Part shown: piece by piece, positions 36,742-46,317 of the stretch | How the letters are laid out: each line of letters opens with the position of its first letter | How positions within the stretch are numbered: position 1 is the stretch's first letter | Assembly (NCBI GenBank): GCA_903919975.1 | Contig: CAIXKE010000066.1 | Location: 62,001-126,000 of the forward strand | Length of the DNA stretch: 64,000 nucleotides | DNA from: Akkermansiaceae bacterium | GTDB taxonomy: Bacteria > Verrucomicrobiota > Verrucomicrobiia > Verrucomicrobiales > Akkermansiaceae | Reading direction: 5' to 3' | Position numbers and translations under genes: made by a program | The notes under the pieces: model-generated | Seen by the model: the letters and a program-made list of their open reading frames with translations, nothing else | The model's database searches: none | What the model was told of the DNA's origin: nothing

Positions 36742-37803
36742 ATGTTCTGGAACCCCACAATATTCACCTGCCTGCTAGCCGGAATCGCCGCAGGCGATCC
36801 TATACCGCAGCCATCCCATTCCATCGTGGAATGGCAGGGCCGCACCATGGGCAGTCCCTATGCGGTCAAAATCGTGGATAGCGGCCTAACAGATAATAAT
36901 CTACCAGCGATCAAGTTAGAGATCGAACAAACACTCATCGAAGTCAACCGCCAGATGTCCAATTACCAACCGGACAGCGAACTCTCGCGCTTCAACCGCG
37001 CAACAGCCGATGTTCCGTTCAAGGTATCCCCGGAGTTCGCAAAGGTCGCTCGCTTCGCGCTGGAAATCAGCCGGTTTTCAGAAGGCGCGTTTGATCCGAC
37101 GCTTGGGCCACTGATCAATCTCTGGGGATTCGGCGAGAAAACCGGCAATCATGTGGTGCCCGATGAAAACACCCTCCGCTCCACCATGGCCAAGATCGGT
37201 TGGAAGCATTTGAAAATCAGCGACGCAAACGAGTTAATCAAAGACGCCCCGGAGATCGCCCTTGATCTGGGAGGTGTGGCCAAGGGCTACGGAGTGGATC
37301 GGATGATCGAGATCTTGCGCGCCCATGGATTTAAAAACCTCTACGCCTCCATCGCAGGTGAGGTAAGGGTGATCGGACACAATCCGCATGGCACCAAGTG
37401 GATGTTAGGGGTCAGCGTGCCCGTTGATCACTGGCGCAATGACAACCCCATGGCCGCGATGGTTTCCATTTCCAACCAAGCGCTCTCAACTTCCGGGGAC
37501 TACCAGAAGTTTTTCATCGATTCATCGGGCCGCAGACTTTGCCACATCATCGACCCCCGCACCGGTTCTCCGGTGAGCCACGACCTCGCCAGCGTCACGA
37601 TCGTCGGCCCGGACAGCATGACTGCGGATGGCCTATCCACCTCACTTTTCGTGCTCGGTCTCGTGGAAGGTATGAAAAAAATCGAGTCACGCCAGGATTC
37701 AGCCGCCCTGTTCATTCTCCGCGAAAAGGACGGCTCATTCAGGCAATTGGCCAGCTCCAGATTTGAGAAACTCACTGGATACCAGCCCCCACCCGACAAA
37801 TGA
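36742..37803 (+). CDS. apbE: FAD:protein FMN transferase (ApbE)
   Basis: This 353-residue exported protein transfers FMN from FAD to Thr or Ser of extracytoplasmic proteins. The N-terminus is a signal peptide (MFWNPTIFTCLLAGIAAG), used to choose the ATG at 36742 over one overlapping the previous gene. Family motifs are present: TMGSPYAVKIV, NYQPDSELSRFNR, DLGGVAKGYGVDRM (FAD/Mg site), ALSTSGDYQKFF and HIIDPRTGSPVSHDLASVTI followed by MTADGLSTSLFVLG. It follows the DUF2271-type gene closely and precedes the sulfur cluster by about 200 bases. No obvious flavinylation acceptor lies in the window. Confidence 0.93.
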   Translation: MFWNPTIFTCLLAGIAAGDPIPQPSHSIVEWQGRTMGSPYAVKIVDSGLTDNNLPAIKLEIEQTLIEVNRQMSNYQPDSELSRFNRATADVPFKVSPEFAKVARFALEISRFSEGAFDPTLGPLINLWGFGEKTGNHVVPDENTLRSTMAKIGWKHLKISDANELIKDAPEIALDLGGVAKGYGVDRMIEILRAHGFKNLYASIAGEVRVIGHNPHGTKWMLGVSVPVDHWRNDNPMAAMVSISNQALSTSGDYQKFFIDSSGRRLCHIIDPRTGSPVSHDLASVTIVGPDSMTADGLSTSLFVLGLVEGMKKIESRQDSAALFILREKDGSFRQLASSRFEKLTGYQPPPDK

Positions 37804-38002
37804 CACCCACCGTGGTGTCGCGGTGGCGAGAACACCTTCCGGTTTCATAGCTGACGGCGGATCGAATGAGGCCGGGAACGCTCATGGCTATTGCGGAGCA
37901 CTTTCGCGAATCGCGGAAAATGCAAATAGTGATTGCCTCCGACAGCAATCAACCCCATATTTTTCCCGAAACCTCACAAAACAAGGTAACAAACTAAGGT
38001 TT

Positions 38003-39769
38003 ATGCTTCCAGAGCACGCTCCATTCAATTCTGACCAGCGCCAAGCGCTGAATTCCCTCATTTCCAGCCTCGATCCCCTCCAGCGCGGATGGCTCAGCGG
38101 CTTTTTGGCCAGTGCCGCTCCCGCTGCAGCCGCTTCAGCCCCTGTTTCAGCAGGAAAACTCACCGTGCTCTACGGCACCGAATCTGGAAACTCAGAATCC
38201 CTTGCCGATCGCGCCGTGAAGGAAGCGAAAAAACGCGGCTTCAAAGCGGTCATGAAAAACATGAGCGATCTCGCTCCAACCGAACTCGCAAAGGTTTCCA
38301 ACCTGCTGGTGATCGTTTCCACCTGGGGCGATGGCGATCCACCCGAGACCGCCACCCCCTTTTACAAGGAATTCATGGCCTCCGCGACTTCGCTCAACAG
38401 CGTCCGCTTCTCCGTCTGCGCGCTCGGCGATACTTCCTACGAAAAATTCTGCCAAACCGGCAAAGACATCGACGCCCACTTGGAAAAACTCGGCGCCCAA
38501 CGCGTCACCGACCGACAAGATTGCGATGTGGATTACGAGGATGCATTTACGGCATGGCTTTCCCACTCGCTCAGCGCACTCGCTCCCGCTTCATCGTCCA
38601 CCGCAGCGGTCACCCAACCCGCCGCCCCGACGAGCACCACCGTTGAATACGGCAAAAAAAATCCGTTTCCTGCCGAGTTGCTCGATGTCGTGCAACTCAA
38701 CGGAGAAGGCTCAACCAAGGAAACCCTCCACCTCGAACTATCCCTCGCCGGTTCCGGCCTATCCTACGAACCTGGCGACGCGCTCGCCGTCATGCCCGTC
38801 AACGCACCGGACATGGTCCAAGCCGTGCTCGATGCCGCCAAACTCACCGGCAATGAAGAGATCGAAACCAAAACCGCCGGCCGCAAACGCTTGGCAGATG
38901 CCTTGCGCGAGGATTTCGACATCACCGCCCTCTCCCGCAACGTCCTCACCAAACTTGCCGACATCACCCAAACCCGAACGCTGCAATCCCTGCTCGCCGA
39001 TGACGCGAAAGACCAACTCCGGGAATTCGTCAACGGTCGGGAAATCATCGACGCCCTCCTCCAGTTCGCTCCCACCGGCCTCGCCCCCGATGCCTTATCC
39101 AGCATCTTCCGGAAACTCCCGCCCCGCTTGTATTCGATCGCATCGAGCCCACTCGCCCACCCCGATGAAGTCCACCTCACAGTAGCCGCCGTCCGTTACC
39201 AATCCCACGGCCGCGCTCGCAAGGGCGTCTGCTCGACATTCCTCGCGGATCTCATGAAACCCGGTGATCTCTTCCCGGTATTCGTCCAACCCAATAAAAA
39301 CTTCCGCCTCCCGGAAAACCCCGCAACCCCCATCATCATGGTCGGCCCCGGCACCGGCATCGCTCCGTTCCGCGCCTTCGTCGAACACCGCGCTGCCACC
39401 GGTACCACCGGAAAAAATTGGCTGTTCATGGGAGATCAACATTACCTTTACGATTTCCTCTATCAACTCGAATGGCAGGAACACCTCAAATCCGGCGCTC
39501 TCACCCGCCTCGACGTCGCCTTCTCACGCGACCAACCGGAGAAAATTTACGTCCAACAATGCATGGCCGAACGCGGCGCGGACCTCTATGCCTGGCTCGA
39601 ACAAGGCGCTCATTTCTACGTCTGCGGCGATGCCAAACGCATGGCCGCCGATGTCCATGAAACTCTAATTTCCATCATCGAAAAACACGGCTCCAAATCC
39701 CGAGAAACCGCCGAATCCTACCTCGAAGACCTCAAAAAATCCAAACGCTACCAACGCGATGTGTATTGA
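38003..39769 (+). CDS. cysJ: Sulfite reductase flavoprotein subunit
   Basis: This 588-residue flavoprotein passes electrons from NADPH through FAD and FMN to the CysI hemoprotein. The N-terminal flavodoxin domain begins at about residue 53 with TVLYGTESGNSESLADRAV (FMN), followed by STWGDGDPPETATPFYKEF. The ferredoxin-reductase half has the FAD motifs RLYSIASSP and KGVCSTFLADL, then GPGTGIAPFRAFVEHRA for NADPH and a C-terminus with SYLEDLKKSKRYQRDVY as in CysJ. I chose the ATG at 38003 because the 80 codons upstream look non-coding and CysJ begins close to this point. It is the first gene of the cys cluster, about 200 bases after apbE. Confidence 0.94.
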   Translation: MLPEHAPFNSDQRQALNSLISSLDPLQRGWLSGFLASAAPAAAASAPVSAGKLTVLYGTESGNSESLADRAVKEAKKRGFKAVMKNMSDLAPTELAKVSNLLVIVSTWGDGDPPETATPFYKEFMASATSLNSVRFSVCALGDTSYEKFCQTGKDIDAHLEKLGAQRVTDRQDCDVDYEDAFTAWLSHSLSALAPASSSTAAVTQPAAPTSTTVEYGKKNPFPAELLDVVQLNGEGSTKETLHLELSLAGSGLSYEPGDALAVMPVNAPDMVQAVLDAAKLTGNEEIETKTAGRKRLADALREDFDITALSRNVLTKLADITQTRTLQSLLADDAKDQLREFVNGREIIDALLQFAPTGLAPDALSSIFRKLPPRLYSIASSPLAHPDEVHLTVAAVRYQSHGRARKGVCSTFLADLMKPGDLFPVFVQPNKNFRLPENPATPIIMVGPGTGIAPFRAFVEHRAATGTTGKNWLFMGDQHYLYDFLYQLEWQEHLKSGALTRLDVAFSRDQPEKIYVQQCMAERGADLYAWLEQGAHFYVCGDAKRMAADVHETLISIIEKHGSKSRETAESYLEDLKKSKRYQRDVY

Positions 39770-39774
39770 GTGCC

Positions 39775-39857
39775 GAGTGATCAGTGATCAGAAAATATTA
39801 CTCACTGCCCACTGCCCACTGCCCACTGCCCACTGCCCACTGCCCACTGCTCACTTC
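39775..39857. repeat. Heptamer tandem repeats between cysJ and cysI
   Basis: Two AGTGATC units lie directly after cysJ. Eight in-phase 7-base units follow at 39802-39857: TCACTGC, six copies of CCACTGC, and TCACTTC. The array ends 13 bases before the cysI ATG. The first units are the reverse complement of the TCACTGA type seen at 61199-61212. This occupies the place of a ribosome-binding site and leader. Confidence 0.9.
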
Positions 39858-39870
39858 CCCACCTATCCCC

Positions 39871-41595
39871 ATGTCCGAAGAAAAGAAACTCTCCGCCAAC
39901 GAATACATCAAAATTGATAGCAATTACCTCCGTGGAACCATTCAGGAAGGCCTTGCCGATCTATCCACCGGATCTATGTCCGCGGATGATCAACAATTAC
40001 TCAAATTCCACGGCACCTATCAACAGGATGATCGCGATCTTCGCGCCGACCGCCGCAAGCACAAGCTTGAGAAAGCCTACTCTTTCATGATCCGCATCCG
40101 CGTGCCCGGAGGCGTAGCCACCCCGGCCCAATGGCTGGAAACCGACCGCCTCGCCACGCAATTCGCCAATCACACGATCAAGCTCACCACCCGCCAAGCC
40201 TTCCAGTTTCACGGCATCATCAAGAGCAACCTCAAGCGCACCATCAAGGAGATCAACCAGTGCGCCATGGACACCATCGCCGCATGCGGTGATGTGAACC
40301 GCAACGTGATGTGCAACCCGAACCCTTACCTCTCCGAGATCCACGCCAAGGTTCTCAAAGTCGCCCAAGGCATCTCCGACCACCTCACGCCGCAAACCCG
40401 CGCCTACCATGAAATCTGGCTCGATGGCGAAAAAGTCGAAAGCTCCGAGGAGGAGGTCGAGCCGATCTACGGCAAAACCTATCTCCCCCGCAAATTCAAA
40501 ATCACCATCGCCGTCCCACCTTCTAACGATGTCGATATCTACGCCAACTGCCTTTCTTTCATCGCCATCGTCGAAAATGGCAGCCTAGTCGGATTCAACG
40601 TCGCCGTCGGCGGCGGCATGGGCTCAAGCCACAACAACGAAAAAACCTATCCACGCATCGCCGATGTCATCGGCTTCTGCACCGTCGATCAAGTGGTTGA
40701 TGTCGCGGAAAAAACCGTGCTCGTCCAACGTGACTTCGGTGATCGCACCGACCGCAAACACTCACGTTTCAAATACACCGTCGATGACCACGGCCCCGCA
40801 TGGATCCTTGCCAAAATCAACGAATACCTCGGCTATGAGCTCGGCCTGGTCCGCCCCTTCGCCTTCGAGGACAATGGCGACCGCTTCGGCTGGGTGGATG
40901 ATGCCAATGGCAACTCCCACCTCACCCTGTTCATCCAAGGCGGACGCGTGCTCGATACACCCGCCTATCCACTTCTAACCGGCTTGCGCGAAATCGCCAA
41001 AATCCACGACGGCGATTTCCGCCTCACTGCCAACCAGAACCTCATCATCGCCAACATCTCTCCCGCCAAGCGCCCGGAAATCGAGAAATTGTTGAAACAA
41101 TACGGAATCAAAGACAGCCACCTCAAAAGCGCCCTGCGCCTGAATTCACTCGCCTGCGTCGCACTCCCCACCTGCGGACTCTCACTCGCCGAAGCCGAGC
41201 GCTACCTCCCGGACCTGCTCACCGAACTGGAAGAAGTCATCGAGGAAAACGGCCTCCGCCATGACGCCATCACCATCCGCATGACCGGCTGCCCGAATGG
41301 CTGCGCGCGTCCCTACATCGCAGAGATCGGCTTCGTCGGCCGCGCCCCCGGAAAATACAACGTCTATCTCGGCGGTGGATTCGCCGGCCAACGCCTCTCC
41401 AAACTCTATCGCGAAAGCGTGCCCGACACCGAAATCAAATCCCTGCTCGCCCCCATCATCTCCCGCTACGCCAAGGAACGTGAAAATGGCGAACGCTTCG
41501 GCGATTTCTGCATCCGGACCGGCTACGTCGCCGCCACCATCCAAGGCGGCGATTTTCACCAGAACATCAAGCCGGAAGCTCTGAAGAAAGCCTGA
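39871..41595 (+). CDS. cysI: Sulfite reductase hemoprotein subunit
   Basis: This 574-residue hemoprotein reduces sulfite to sulfide with electrons from CysJ, using a siroheme coupled to a [4Fe-4S] cluster. The cluster ligands are visible as [10 protein letters not shown] near residue 429 and GCPNGCARP near 473. Siroheme-contacting arginines appear in [11 protein letters not shown] and [16 protein letters not shown] chose the ATG at 39871 ([14 protein letters not shown]) because the residues before it are encoded by the heptamer repeat. It is followed 11 bases later by cysH, so the genes form one unit. Confidence 0.95.
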   Translation: MSEEKKLSANEYIKIDSNYLRGTIQEGLADLSTGSMSADDQQLLKFHGTYQQDDRDLRADRRKHKLEKAYSFMIRIRVPGGVATPAQWLETDRLATQFANHTIKLTTRQAFQFHGIIKSNLKRTIKEINQCAMDTIAACGDVNRNVMCNPNPYLSEIHAKVLKVAQGISDHLTPQTRAYHEIWLDGEKVESSEEEVEPIYGKTYLPRKFKITIAVPPSNDVDIYANCLSFIAIVENGSLVGFNVAVGGGMGSSHNNEKTYPRIADVIGFCTVDQVVDVAEKTVLVQRDFGDRTDRKHSRFKYTVDDHGPAWILAKINEYLGYELGLVRPFAFEDNGDRFGWVDDANGNSHLTLFIQGGRVLDTPAYPLLTGLREIAKIHDGDFRLTANQNLIIANISPAKRPEIEKLLKQYGIKDSHLKSALRLNSLACVALPTCGLSLAEAERYLPDLLTELEEVIEENGLRHDAITIRMTGCPNGCARPYIAEIGFVGRAPGKYNVYLGGGFAGQRLSKLYRESVPDTEIKSLLAPIISRYAKERENGERFGDFCIRTGYVAATIQGGDFHQNIKPEALKKA

Positions 41596-41605
41596 GAATC
41601 CCCCC

Positions 41606-42340
41606 ATGCGTGCTTTAAAATTCCATGCTGAACCCGATTTCGATCCGGAGATCCTCTCCGCCGATCTCGTGCCACTCCGCGCCGGTGAACGATTGCGACT
41701 CCTAAATGAACGCTTCGGCGGCAACCTCGTCGCCAGCACCAGCTTCGGTCTCCAATCCGCCGTGATGCTCCACCTGCTTCACGAAAACACCCCGGATGTG
41801 CCCGTCGTCTTTATCGATACCGGATTCCATTTTCCCGAAACCTATCAGTATGCGGAGCAATTGATGGACCGCCTCAAACTCGACATGCGCGTCTATCAAC
41901 CCACCGTCTCCGCCGCCCGCATGCAAGCACTCTGGGGCGATCTCTGGGCCCGAGACAAGGAGGGCGCGGACCGCTACGCCCTGCTCACCAAAATCGAACC
42001 GATGAACCGCGCCCTCACCGATCTCGGCTCGGACGTCTGGATCAGCGGCCTGCGCCGCAGCCACTCGCAGACGCGCGCCTCACGCAGCTTCGCCGAGCGC
42101 CAGAAAAAAACCCTCAAAGTCTATCCGATTCTCGATTGGGCGGACGCGCAGGTGGAAATTTACATGCACCAGCATGACTTGCCGCCGCACCCGCTCGCCG
42201 AAAAAGGCTACGTCACCATGGGCGACTGGCACAGCACCCGCCCATCCACCAAGGAGGAAGCCGAAGCATCCCGCTTCAATGGCGAGAAATACGAATGCGG
42301 ACTCCACCTCGATTCAACATCGGCGGATTTCCAAATCTAA
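41606..42340 (+). CDS. cysH: Phosphoadenylyl-sulfate (PAPS) reductase
   Basis: This 244-residue enzyme reduces PAPS to sulfite with thioredoxin or glutaredoxin. The nucleotide-binding loop ASTSFGLQSAVMLHL (about 46-60), FIDTGFHFPETYQYA (about 70-84) and the C-terminal catalytic motif KYECGLH (about 228-234) are present. The paired-Cys motifs that bind an iron-sulfur cluster in APS reductases are absent, so it should use PAPS. It lies 11 bases after cysI. No sulfate-activation genes (cysD, cysN, cysC) are in the window, so they must lie elsewhere. Confidence 0.93.
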   Translation: MRALKFHAEPDFDPEILSADLVPLRAGERLRLLNERFGGNLVASTSFGLQSAVMLHLLHENTPDVPVVFIDTGFHFPETYQYAEQLMDRLKLDMRVYQPTVSAARMQALWGDLWARDKEGADRYALLTKIEPMNRALTDLGSDVWISGLRRSHSQTRASRSFAERQKKTLKVYPILDWADAQVEIYMHQHDLPPHPLAEKGYVTMGDWHSTRPSTKEEAEASRFNGEKYECGLHLDSTSADFQI

Positions 42341-42401
42341 AGTGCCTGGAAAGGAAGCTTGTAATCTCGTAGCAATTGAGTTTAGAAGTTCACTGAACTT
42401 T

Positions 42402-43046
42402 ATGCCGAAGCGTCGGTTAAAAACCACCGAATCGCCCGAGCAACTTGAGGAAACCCAAGTTGCAGATTGGAATTTCGCGGAGTTGCTGAACACAGACATC
42501 AAAGAACTTGAAATCGGAGATTCACTGAGGCGCCTAGGCAATATCCGTGTATTGGATTGGGATTTTAAAAACGTCATCCCTGTAGTTAAAAAAACCGCCA
42601 ACATCGAGATCGATTTAATCGGCGGCATCAAACGAGTCGCCAATTACAAAGTGCTGGACTGGGATTTTAAAGCATCCACTCCGACCGTGGTCCCACCCGC
42701 GCCACCAAATCCTAAAAAACGAGCTAAGAAAATAAAGCACTCCCCCGAAGCCCAAGCGCTCATTGATCACCTGAAAAACTTTCTCCAATACGTTGCGGTC
42801 AATCTCATCAACGAACCATCCCATGCGCAAATCAAAGTCATGGAAATCTCACCCGGGGTTTTACGTATAAAACTCGTGCTGGTGAAACGAGATGTCGCGA
42901 TGCTCATTGGGATGGAAGGCCACACGGCGTCGGCCATCCGCAGCGTGCTCAAAGCAATCGGCAGAAAAAGCAACGTGGATGTCTTGCTCCAGATTCTATC
43001 GCACGAAGAGGATGTGTCCCTCGCAGCGCAAGAAACCGGAAAATGA
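42402..43046 (+). CDS. KH-domain protein with triple DWDF motif
   Basis: This 214-residue protein lies between cysH and cysK on the same strand. The C-terminal part (about 130-205) is a KhpA-like KH domain, including NLINEPSHAQIKVMEISP, VLRIKLVLVKRDVAMLIG and the GxxG loop GMEG (170-173) followed by HTASAIRSVLKAIGRKS. The N-terminal half carries three spaced copies of a VLDWDFK-like motif (VADWNF at 20, VLDWDF at 50, VLDWDF at 84) separated by about 30 residues, then a basic Pro/Lys linker (99-113). I chose the ATG at 42402 because longer frames run through cysH. KH proteins of this type bind RNA. The DWDF repeats are not a domain I know. A role in controlling the sulfur genes is only suggested by position. 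Confidence 0.75.
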   Translation: MPKRRLKTTESPEQLEETQVADWNFAELLNTDIKELEIGDSLRRLGNIRVLDWDFKNVIPVVKKTANIEIDLIGGIKRVANYKVLDWDFKASTPTVVPPAPPNPKKRAKKIKHSPEAQALIDHLKNFLQYVAVNLINEPSHAQIKVMEISPGVLRIKLVLVKRDVAMLIGMEGHTASAIRSVLKAIGRKSNVDVLLQILSHEEDVSLAAQETGK

Positions 43047-43157
43047 TTTTTTGAATGACAGGCTGCCCTGTGGCGGATTTAGTTTGCAGGCAGTCGCAAC
43101 TGAAGAATTTCCTTCCCGAGCCATTTTTACCCAAGAACCTCAAATCTATAAATCACC

Positions 43158-44117
43158 ATGAATATCGCTGAAAACATGGCCGCGACTGTCGGCAACACAC
43201 CGCTCATCCGCCTCAATCACGTGACCGCTGGCCTTGATGCCGAGATCTGTGTGAAGGCGGAGTTTTTTAACCCGCTCTTCAGCGTCAAGGATCGCATCGG
43301 CAAGGCGATGATCGAGGCAGCGGAAAAAGATGGCTCACTCAAACCCGGAGGCCTCATCATCGAACCCACTTCCGGAAACACCGGAATCGCCCTGGCCTTC
43401 ATCGCCCGCGCCAAAGGCTACCGCTGCATCCTCACCATGCCGGAAAGCATGTCGATCGAACGCCGCGTTCTCCTCCGCCTGCTCGGCGCGGAAATCGTCC
43501 TCACTCCCCGCGCCCGCGGCATGAACGGAGCCATCGCCATGGCCAAAAAACTGCTCGCGGAAACCCCCGGCGCATTCGGCCCAGGGCAATTCGACAACCC
43601 GGCAAATCCCCAGATCCACCGCGAAACAACCGCCGAGGAAATCTGGCGTGACACCGATGGCCAAATCGATGCTTTCGTCGCCGGAGTCGGCACGGGCGGC
43701 ACGCTCACCGGAGTTTCAGAAGTTCTCAAATCGCGTTGCGCCATGAAGGCATTCGCGGTGGAACCCGCCGCCAGTCCGGTGATTTCCGGCGGCGCTCCCG
43801 GACCACACATGATTCAAGGCATCGGCGCCGGATTCATCCCGGGGAATCTTAACGTGGCAATCATCGACGAAGTCATCCAAGTGAGCAACGAGGATGCCTT
43901 CGCCACCGCCCAAGCGCTTGCGCAGCAGGAAGGATTGCCCGCCGGCATCTCCACCGGTGCCAACGTCTGGGCCGCCATGCAGGTCGCGAAACGCCCGGAA
44001 TTCAAAGGCAAACGCATCGTCACCATCGGCTGCTCGTCCACCGAGCGCTACCTGTCCACTCCTCTCGCCGAGAAAGTGCGCGAGGAAGTCACGAATCTCC
44101 CAGTCCACGAGATTTAA
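43158..44117 (+). CDS. cysK: Cysteine synthase A (O-acetylserine sulfhydrylase)
   Basis: This 319-residue PLP enzyme makes cysteine from O-acetylserine and the sulfide produced by CysJI. The PLP Lys lies in [14 protein letters not shown] (about residue 43), the substrate loop in [12 protein letters not shown], and the phosphate-binding Gly-rich stretch in [13 protein letters not shown]. The signature [10 protein letters not shown] opens the protein. The length is normal. It ends the cys cluster, 111 bases after the KH gene, and is convergent to ppk1 with only 7 bases between stops. Confidence 0.95.
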   Translation: MNIAENMAATVGNTPLIRLNHVTAGLDAEICVKAEFFNPLFSVKDRIGKAMIEAAEKDGSLKPGGLIIEPTSGNTGIALAFIARAKGYRCILTMPESMSIERRVLLRLLGAEIVLTPRARGMNGAIAMAKKLLAETPGAFGPGQFDNPANPQIHRETTAEEIWRDTDGQIDAFVAGVGTGGTLTGVSEVLKSRCAMKAFAVEPAASPVISGGAPGPHMIQGIGAGFIPGNLNVAIIDEVIQVSNEDAFATAQALAQQEGLPAGISTGANVWAAMQVAKRPEFKGKRIVTIGCSSTERYLSTPLAEKVREEVTNLPVHEI

Positions 44118-44124
44118 TCGATCG

Positions 44125-46221
44125 CTACTCCGCAGGAACGTGCGGCTCAAAGGTCATCGCTCGTTCGTGCTCAAGCGCCTTGGCGGTTTTTCTCGCCTGC
44201 TGATAGAAATGCTCCTGAGCGCGGAATGCCTTCTGGCCTTTGGCCCGGACGATGCGCTGTGACGTGCCATCCGGAAGCAAGCGCGATGCTTGGGTATTAT
44301 CCTGGAAATAAGCATCCAATGTCCGGACAAGCCGACGCTTCAACGCGGCCTCCTCGATCGGTATCATGAGTTCAACACGCTTTTCAAGATTGCGCGTCAT
44401 CCAATCCGCCGAGGAAATGTAGATCTTGGAATCACCTCCCTGATGGAAATAAAACAACCGGGCGTGTTCAAGAAACCGATCAATCACCGAGATCACCTCG
44501 ATGTTTTTCGAGTAACGCGGATCACCAGGCTTGAGACAGCAAATCCCCCGGACGTTGAGTTTGATCTCCACGCCGGCACGCGAGGCCTTGTAAAGCGCGT
44601 TGATGATCTCCGGATCCTGTAACGAGTTAACCTTGGCGATGATGCGCGCGGGAAACCCTTGCTTCGCACGCTCCGCCTCGCCGCTGATGAGATCCAACAA
44701 AGTCACCTTCATCAAGCTAGGCGCTGGAATCAAGCGCTGGAATCGCAACAACTTCGAGCGCCCGGATACAGCATTGAAGAATAGCGAGGCGTCATTTCCA
44801 TACTCCGGCTTGCACGTGAGATAGGAAAGATCCGTGTAAAGCCGGGAAGTCGACTCGTTGTAGTTCCCGGTGCCAAGATGCACATAGCGCCGCAAATGCC
44901 CCGACTCACGGCGGATGATCATGCAAATCTTAGCGTGGGTTTTGAGACCTTTAACTCCATAGACAATCTGCGCTCCAGCACGCTGGAGCTCATCCGCTCG
45001 ATCCAAATTGCGCGCTTCATCAAAGCGGGCCTTCAGCTCGACGAGCACCGTCACGTGTTTGCCGTTTTCCGCAGCCGTAATAAGCGCATCAATGATGCGG
45101 GATTTTTTAGCAGTCCGATAGAGCACCTGCTTGATCGCTATGACATCCGGATCGCCCGCCGCTTCCTCAATAAAGCGCAGCACCGGCTCGAAGGATTCAT
45201 ACGGATGAAACAACATCACATCACCCGCCGTGATCGTTTCAAACATCGATGCCCCTGGCGCAATGGACGGCGAGGTCTGCCCGAGCCAATCGGGATCTCG
45301 TAGGTGGTCGTAATCCGCTAGAAATGCCAACTCCATGAACGAGGCCAGGCCGGGCGGACCGTCAACCCGATAAACCTCCCGCGGCCCGGCCGCGGTGACC
45401 TCCTGAATCATGCGGGCAAGATCGCGCGGCGCATCAGCGCGGAGCTCAAGTCGCACCGTATCCGAGAAACGGCGTGCGGTGAGCACATCCTCCATTTCAT
45501 CGGCGAGGTCGGTAGCGTCCTCTTCCTGCACCACAATGTCGCCATTACGGGTCACGCGGAAGGCGGTGGTGGCTGCGATGTTTTCCCCCGGAAAAAACCG
45601 CGCAGCGTGAGCCGCGACCAAATCCTCAATGAGAAGAAACGCATGAATATCCGCACCATCGGAAACAGGCACACGGCGACCGAGACTCTCAGGAATAGGA
45701 ATCAACGCGTAGCGGCTGGTCTGCGTTTCAGGATCCCGCAAGCGGCAGGCAACGATCACTTGAAGAGCCGGAACCATCGGCGGCGACTCACCGGTATCCA
45801 CCGCAAGAGGCGTGAGCAACGGATAGATGAGATCCTCGAAGGTGGCGGACACCTGCGCGGATTGCTCGACCGATAGTTCACGAGGATACAGCAGTCGAAT
45901 TCCGGATTTTTCAAGCAATGGAATCAACGTTTCCCTGAAGAGCGTGTATTGGTCCGCCGTCATGGCGAGAATACGCTGGCGCAAAGCGGCGAGATTCCGA
46001 ACCGGAGTGAGTCCCGAGGGATCGGCGGACTTCAACCCGCCGCGCCGCATCGCCATGAGTCCGCCAATTCGGACTTGGAAAAACTCGTCGAGATTGGACG
46101 CGGTGATGGCGAGAAATTTGACGCGCTCAAGCAATGGCACATCGTCGCGAAGCGCCTCATTGAGAACGCGTTGATTGAACTCAATCCATGAGAGTTCACG
46201 ATTCAGATAGGGAGCGGACAT
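44125..46221 (-). CDS. ppk1: Polyphosphate kinase 1
   Basis: This 698-residue cytoplasmic or membrane-associated enzyme polymerises the terminal phosphate of ATP into polyphosphate. It opens with LNRELSWIEFNQRVLNEA, the family N-terminal signature. The catalytic phospho-His segment is GLKTHAKICM with YVHLGTGNYNESTSR following, and a second active-site His in ISSADWMTRNLEKRVEL. The length matches PPK1 (about 690). It lies downstream of a Ppx/GppA-like gene on the same strand (97 bases of AT-rich repeats between them) and near a PPK2 gene. Confidence 0.95.
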   Translation of the reverse strand: MSAPYLNRELSWIEFNQRVLNEALRDDVPLLERVKFLAITASNLDEFFQVRIGGLMAMRRGGLKSADPSGLTPVRNLAALRQRILAMTADQYTLFRETLIPLLEKSGIRLLYPRELSVEQSAQVSATFEDLIYPLLTPLAVDTGESPPMVPALQVIVACRLRDPETQTSRYALIPIPESLGRRVPVSDGADIHAFLLIEDLVAAHAARFFPGENIAATTAFRVTRNGDIVVQEEDATDLADEMEDVLTARRFSDTVRLELRADAPRDLARMIQEVTAAGPREVYRVDGPPGLASFMELAFLADYDHLRDPDWLGQTSPSIAPGASMFETITAGDVMLFHPYESFEPVLRFIEEAAGDPDVIAIKQVLYRTAKKSRIIDALITAAENGKHVTVLVELKARFDEARNLDRADELQRAGAQIVYGVKGLKTHAKICMIIRRESGHLRRYVHLGTGNYNESTSRLYTDLSYLTCKPEYGNDASLFFNAVSGRSKLLRFQRLIPAPSLMKVTLLDLISGEAERAKQGFPARIIAKVNSLQDPEIINALYKASRAGVEIKLNVRGICCLKPGDPRYSKNIEVISVIDRFLEHARLFYFHQGGDSKIYISSADWMTRNLEKRVELMIPIEEAALKRRLVRTLDAYFQDNTQASRLLPDGTSQRIVRAKGQKAFRAQEHFYQQARKTAKALEHERAMTFEPHVPAE

Positions 46222-46228
46222 AAGCGAA

Positions 46229-46310
46229 TTTTAGATTATAAATTTTGAATTTTAAATTTTAAGAGAAAATATCCGAATCTTGAATTAAAAATTCAAAATC
46301 CAAAATTCAT
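46229..46310. repeat. AT-rich heptamer arrays between ppx and ppk1
   Basis: Two in-phase 7-base arrays occupy the gap. One is at 46229-46263 (TTTTAGA, TTATAAA, TTTTGAA, TTTTAAA, TTTTAAG) and one at 46283-46310 (AATTAAA, AATTCAA, AATCCAA, AATTCAT). The two are roughly reverse-complementary, so the RNA could fold into a long AU hairpin just 5' of ppk1 on the minus strand. Confidence 0.8.
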
Positions 46311-46317
46311 CATTTCT

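Noticed and set aside
37804..38002. Riboswitch upstream of cysJ
   Set aside because: I could not recognise the conserved core of a SAM or other sulfur-related riboswitch.
39802..39857. Possible CRISPR array
   Set aside because: Units are 7 bases with no spacers; this is a simple tandem repeat.
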